From NCBI GenBank assembly GCA_964512995.1, contig CAZELM010000007.1:62001-126000 (forward strand): a stretch of 64,000 nucleotides of DNA. Direction: 5' to 3'. Position 1 is the stretch's first letter. Every line of letters begins with the position of its first letter. Shown in pieces: positions 62,027 to 64,000 of this stretch. The notes beneath the pieces were generated by a model. That model saw only the letters and a list, made by a program, of their open reading frames with translations. It searched no databases and was not told where the DNA came from. This DNA comes from CAZELM01 sp964512995. GTDB lineage: Bacteria; CSSED10-310. Position numbers and translations under genes: made by a program.

Positions 62027-64000
62027 TCACTGTTTATGTCTGAGTTGATAACACGAATGTATTCTTGGATTACGCTTGAAATCTTCTGGAATCGTTGTCC
62101 TCGTCAGATTCCGAATTTCATATTTCTCTCCAAGAGCGGGATCCAGTTTGAATCGTCTGTAATTATTGGAGAAAATAACATATCCATCGTTTGTTAAGTG
62201 ATCCATTGCGGCTTTGATCAGATATGGATGGTCTTTTTGGAGGTCAAAATCATTGGCTGTCTGCTTGGAGTTCGAAAAAGTGGGGGGATCGATGAATATC
62301 AAACCATATTGCATGGGATCTTTTTTGAGCCATTCGATGCAATCGCTCTGGAAAATCCGGTGATTTTTCCCAGTGATGCCATTCCGTAAAAAATTTTTTT
62401 CCGCCCATCTCGTATACGCTGACGACAGATCGACCGACGTTGTAGAAAGCGCTTCGCCTTTTGCCGCATACACACTCGCACTGCCCGTATAGGCAAACAG
62501 GTTGAGAAAATGCCTTTTGGAAGCCATACTCCGCAACATGTTTCTGATATTCCGATGATCGAGAAATAATCCGGTATCGAGATAATCGGTAAAATTGACC
62601 AAAAACAGACAATCTGATTCACGGACCTCAAAAAAGGTCCCTCTATCGCTCAGTTTCTGGTATTGCTGTGACCCTTTTTGGCGTCGTCGCTGTTTGAAAA
62701 AGATTGCCTCCGGTTGGATATGCAATAATTCCATAAGAATCCCATGCACGTCCCGGATCCGCCCGGCTGCTTTCTCAGAGTCAATACTCGCGGGTGGCGT
62801 ATATTCCTGAACATGAATCCACCGGTTTTCAAATAAGTCGATCGCGATCGCATATTCGGGCAGATCTGCATCATAGATTCGATAACAATATATATTTTCC
62901 CGGTTCGCCCACCGTTGAAGATGTTTCAGATTTTTCCGCAAGCGATTGGCAATGCTCAACGCACCCGGACTGGCTGCAACGCGACTTTCAGTTATGTGTT
63001 TCGGTACATTATTCATCTCAGTATGCAAAATCGATTTTTCTTTTTTGGGAGAGAAATGGTTACTGGAGTCCAGATTCAGATGAACCAGGGTACACGCAAT
63101 CGGTCCATTAAAGAGTTTATTTATCCGGCATGCCCGAAGTCCCAGTCCATGAGCGAGTTCTGTTTCACTGGTCAAGACCGCCCCTTTCCAGCCATTAAAA
63201 TGTTGACTGAAGATCTGCCCCATCATCTCGTATACCGGGAGCAGTGTTTTCATGTCCCCCAATCGCTCCCCATAAGGCGGATCGACTGCGATCAATCCCG
63301 GTGTCGACTCCTTCGGAGGAATCAAGTCAGCGAGATTCCGGACCTCAAACCGAACATGGTTCGTTAATCCGGTATGGCTCAGATTACTACGTGCGGATTC
63401 GATCGCTTGTGAATCCTGGTCAGATCCCAAGATCAGTATAGACCGTTTCATTCCATCATGAGCGGAATCCCTGGCTTCTTTCAGCAGTGCATTCCATGCG
63501 ATGGAATCATGACCTCTCCATCGAATAAATCCATAGTACTTTCGATATAATCCGGGAGCGATGTTGAATGCAATGAACGCCGCTTCAATCGGCAGCGTTC
63601 CAGATCCACACATCGGGTCGATGAATGATCCACCCTGAGATGCGATGTGTGGCCATCCGGCTCGTGTCAGAACTGCCGCAGCGACATTTTCCTTCAGGGT
63701 TGCTTTACCGCCAATCTGTCGATACCCACGCCGATGGAGACTGTCTCCTGATAAGTCGATACTGATCACACATTCGTTTCGGTTGATATGCGCATTCAGA
63801 CGAAGATCCGGATTGATTGTCTCCACATTCGGGCGGCGCCCGCAATGTTTCCGAAAATAATCTGCGACTGCATCTTTTATCACGAGCGCCGCATAATGGG
63901 AGTGGTTGATCGCGGAGTCAGACAATGAGCAGTCAACGAGAAATGTGTCCGAAACAGTCAGGTGATCCCGCCACGGAATACTGAAAGCTGCTTCATAGAG
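62027..64000 (-). CDS. rlmKL: Bifunctional 23S rRNA methyltransferase RlmKL (5' truncated)
   Basis: The frame is open from the window edge (64000) to the TGA at 62027-62029, giving 657 residues; a TTG at 63925 is not the start because the reading continues upstream as a THUMP-type sequence (IPWRDHLTVSDTFLVDCS). Domains in order: end of THUMP, RlmL-type methyltransferase (DPMCGSGTLPIEAAFIA, VDPPYGERLG), linker, then RlmK-type methyltransferase (LNLFAYTGSASVYAAKG, FIDPPTFSNSKQ). E. coli RlmKL makes m2G2445 and m7G2069 in 23S rRNA. About 50-60 N-terminal residues are missing. The 236 bases between its stop and the start of the dockerin-like gene, also on the minus strand, hold no supported gene. 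Confidence 0.93.
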   Translation of the reverse strand, partial: LYEAAFSIPWRDHLTVSDTFLVDCSLSDSAINHSHYAALVIKDAVADYFRKHCGRRPNVETINPDLRLNAHINRNECVISIDLSGDSLHRRGYRQIGGKATLKENVAAAVLTRAGWPHIASQGGSFIDPMCGSGTLPIEAAFIAFNIAPGLYRKYYGFIRWRGHDSIAWNALLKEARDSAHDGMKRSILILGSDQDSQAIESARSNLSHTGLTNHVRFEVRNLADLIPPKESTPGLIAVDPPYGERLGDMKTLLPVYEMMGQIFSQHFNGWKGAVLTSETELAHGLGLRACRINKLFNGPIACTLVHLNLDSSNHFSPKKEKSILHTEMNNVPKHITESRVAASPGALSIANRLRKNLKHLQRWANRENIYCYRIYDADLPEYAIAIDLFENRWIHVQEYTPPASIDSEKAAGRIRDVHGILMELLHIQPEAIFFKQRRRQKGSQQYQKLSDRGTFFEVRESDCLFLVNFTDYLDTGLFLDHRNIRNMLRSMASKRHFLNLFAYTGSASVYAAKGEALSTTSVDLSSAYTRWAEKNFLRNGITGKNHRIFQSDCIEWLKKDPMQYGLIFIDPPTFSNSKQTANDFDLQKDHPYLIKAAMDHLTNDGYVIFSNNYRRFKLDPALGEKYEIRNLTRTTIPEDFKRNPRIHSCYQLRHKQ

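Noticed and set aside
61907..62197. 96-codon plus-strand frame at the end of rlmKL
   Set aside because: Mostly antisense to the conserved RlmK C-terminus and upstream AT-rich DNA; no initiation signal.
63923..63925. TTG start for rlmKL
   Set aside because: The frame continues open to the window edge with THUMP-like sequence, so the gene is truncated, not starting here.

Overview
The window reads as a stretch of chromosome from an uncultured diderm bacterium of moderate G+C. Evidence for an outer membrane is two beta-barrel proteins with signal peptides and terminal aromatic residues (4497-5756, 36244-36780). There is also an exported protein with an IPTL-CTERM-like sorting tail (40301-42244), a dockerin-like protein (60726-61790), and a huge secreted metallopeptidase with Thr/Pro linkers (50372-54904). 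Ser/Thr kinases, an FHA protein, SpoVG, CdaA/CdaR and several B12- or SPASM-type radical SAM enzymes fit a deep-branching lineage, but no 16S gene or other marker here lets me name the phylum. I see no transposase, integrase, phage gene or CRISPR array.

Layout. 0-6 kb: an exported protein with a JAMM-like motif faces a minus-strand run of two radical SAM/SPASM proteins and an RNase Z-like hydrolase; an outer-membrane protein follows. 6-10 kb: a nitrilase-family enzyme, a zinc-ribbon coiled-coil protein and a membrane Ser/Thr kinase. 10-18 kb: housekeeping genes eno, an ftsB-like gene, initiator tRNA-Met, a second CAU tRNA, tilS, ftsH, folP, cdaA and cdaR. 18-23 kb: an ATPase-like protein without a Walker A motif, a PilX-like pilus protein behind a sigma-54-type promoter, and a membrane-anchored helix-turn-helix protein. 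23-29 kb: a GalT/ADP-glucose phosphorylase-type enzyme, a coiled-coil FHA protein, an asparagine-synthase-like protein lacking the catalytic Cys, a B12 radical SAM enzyme and a DUF3467 protein.

29-36 kb: mtnP faces away from a long run folK-panB-panC-nif3-GH84-HEAT-mraY. 36-43 kb: an outer-membrane protein converges on a minus-strand run of the IPTL-CTERM protein, two GT4 glycosyltransferases and asd; arfB lies beyond. 43-50 kb: a 1280-residue kinase-ATPase-TPR regulator is divergent from gpsA-spoVG-pmbA. 50-64 kb: the secreted peptidase (second sigma-54-type promoter), a hybrid histidine kinase, a B12 radical SAM protein, a DUF4197 protein, the dockerin-like protein with a perfect internal duplication, and a 5'-truncated rlmKL.

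How the parts fit: folP and folK serve folate, panB/panC pantothenate, cdaA/cdaR c-di-AMP, and mraY plus asd cell-wall precursors. Three GG-N10-GC promoter candidates all precede surface or secretion genes, suggesting that RpoN controls part of the envelope programme. The least explained loci are the SPASM pair with the JAMM-like exported protein, the Cys-less asparagine-synthase/B12 radical SAM/DUF3467 trio, and the nif3-GH84-HEAT-mraY run. No wholly new system is proven by sequence alone.
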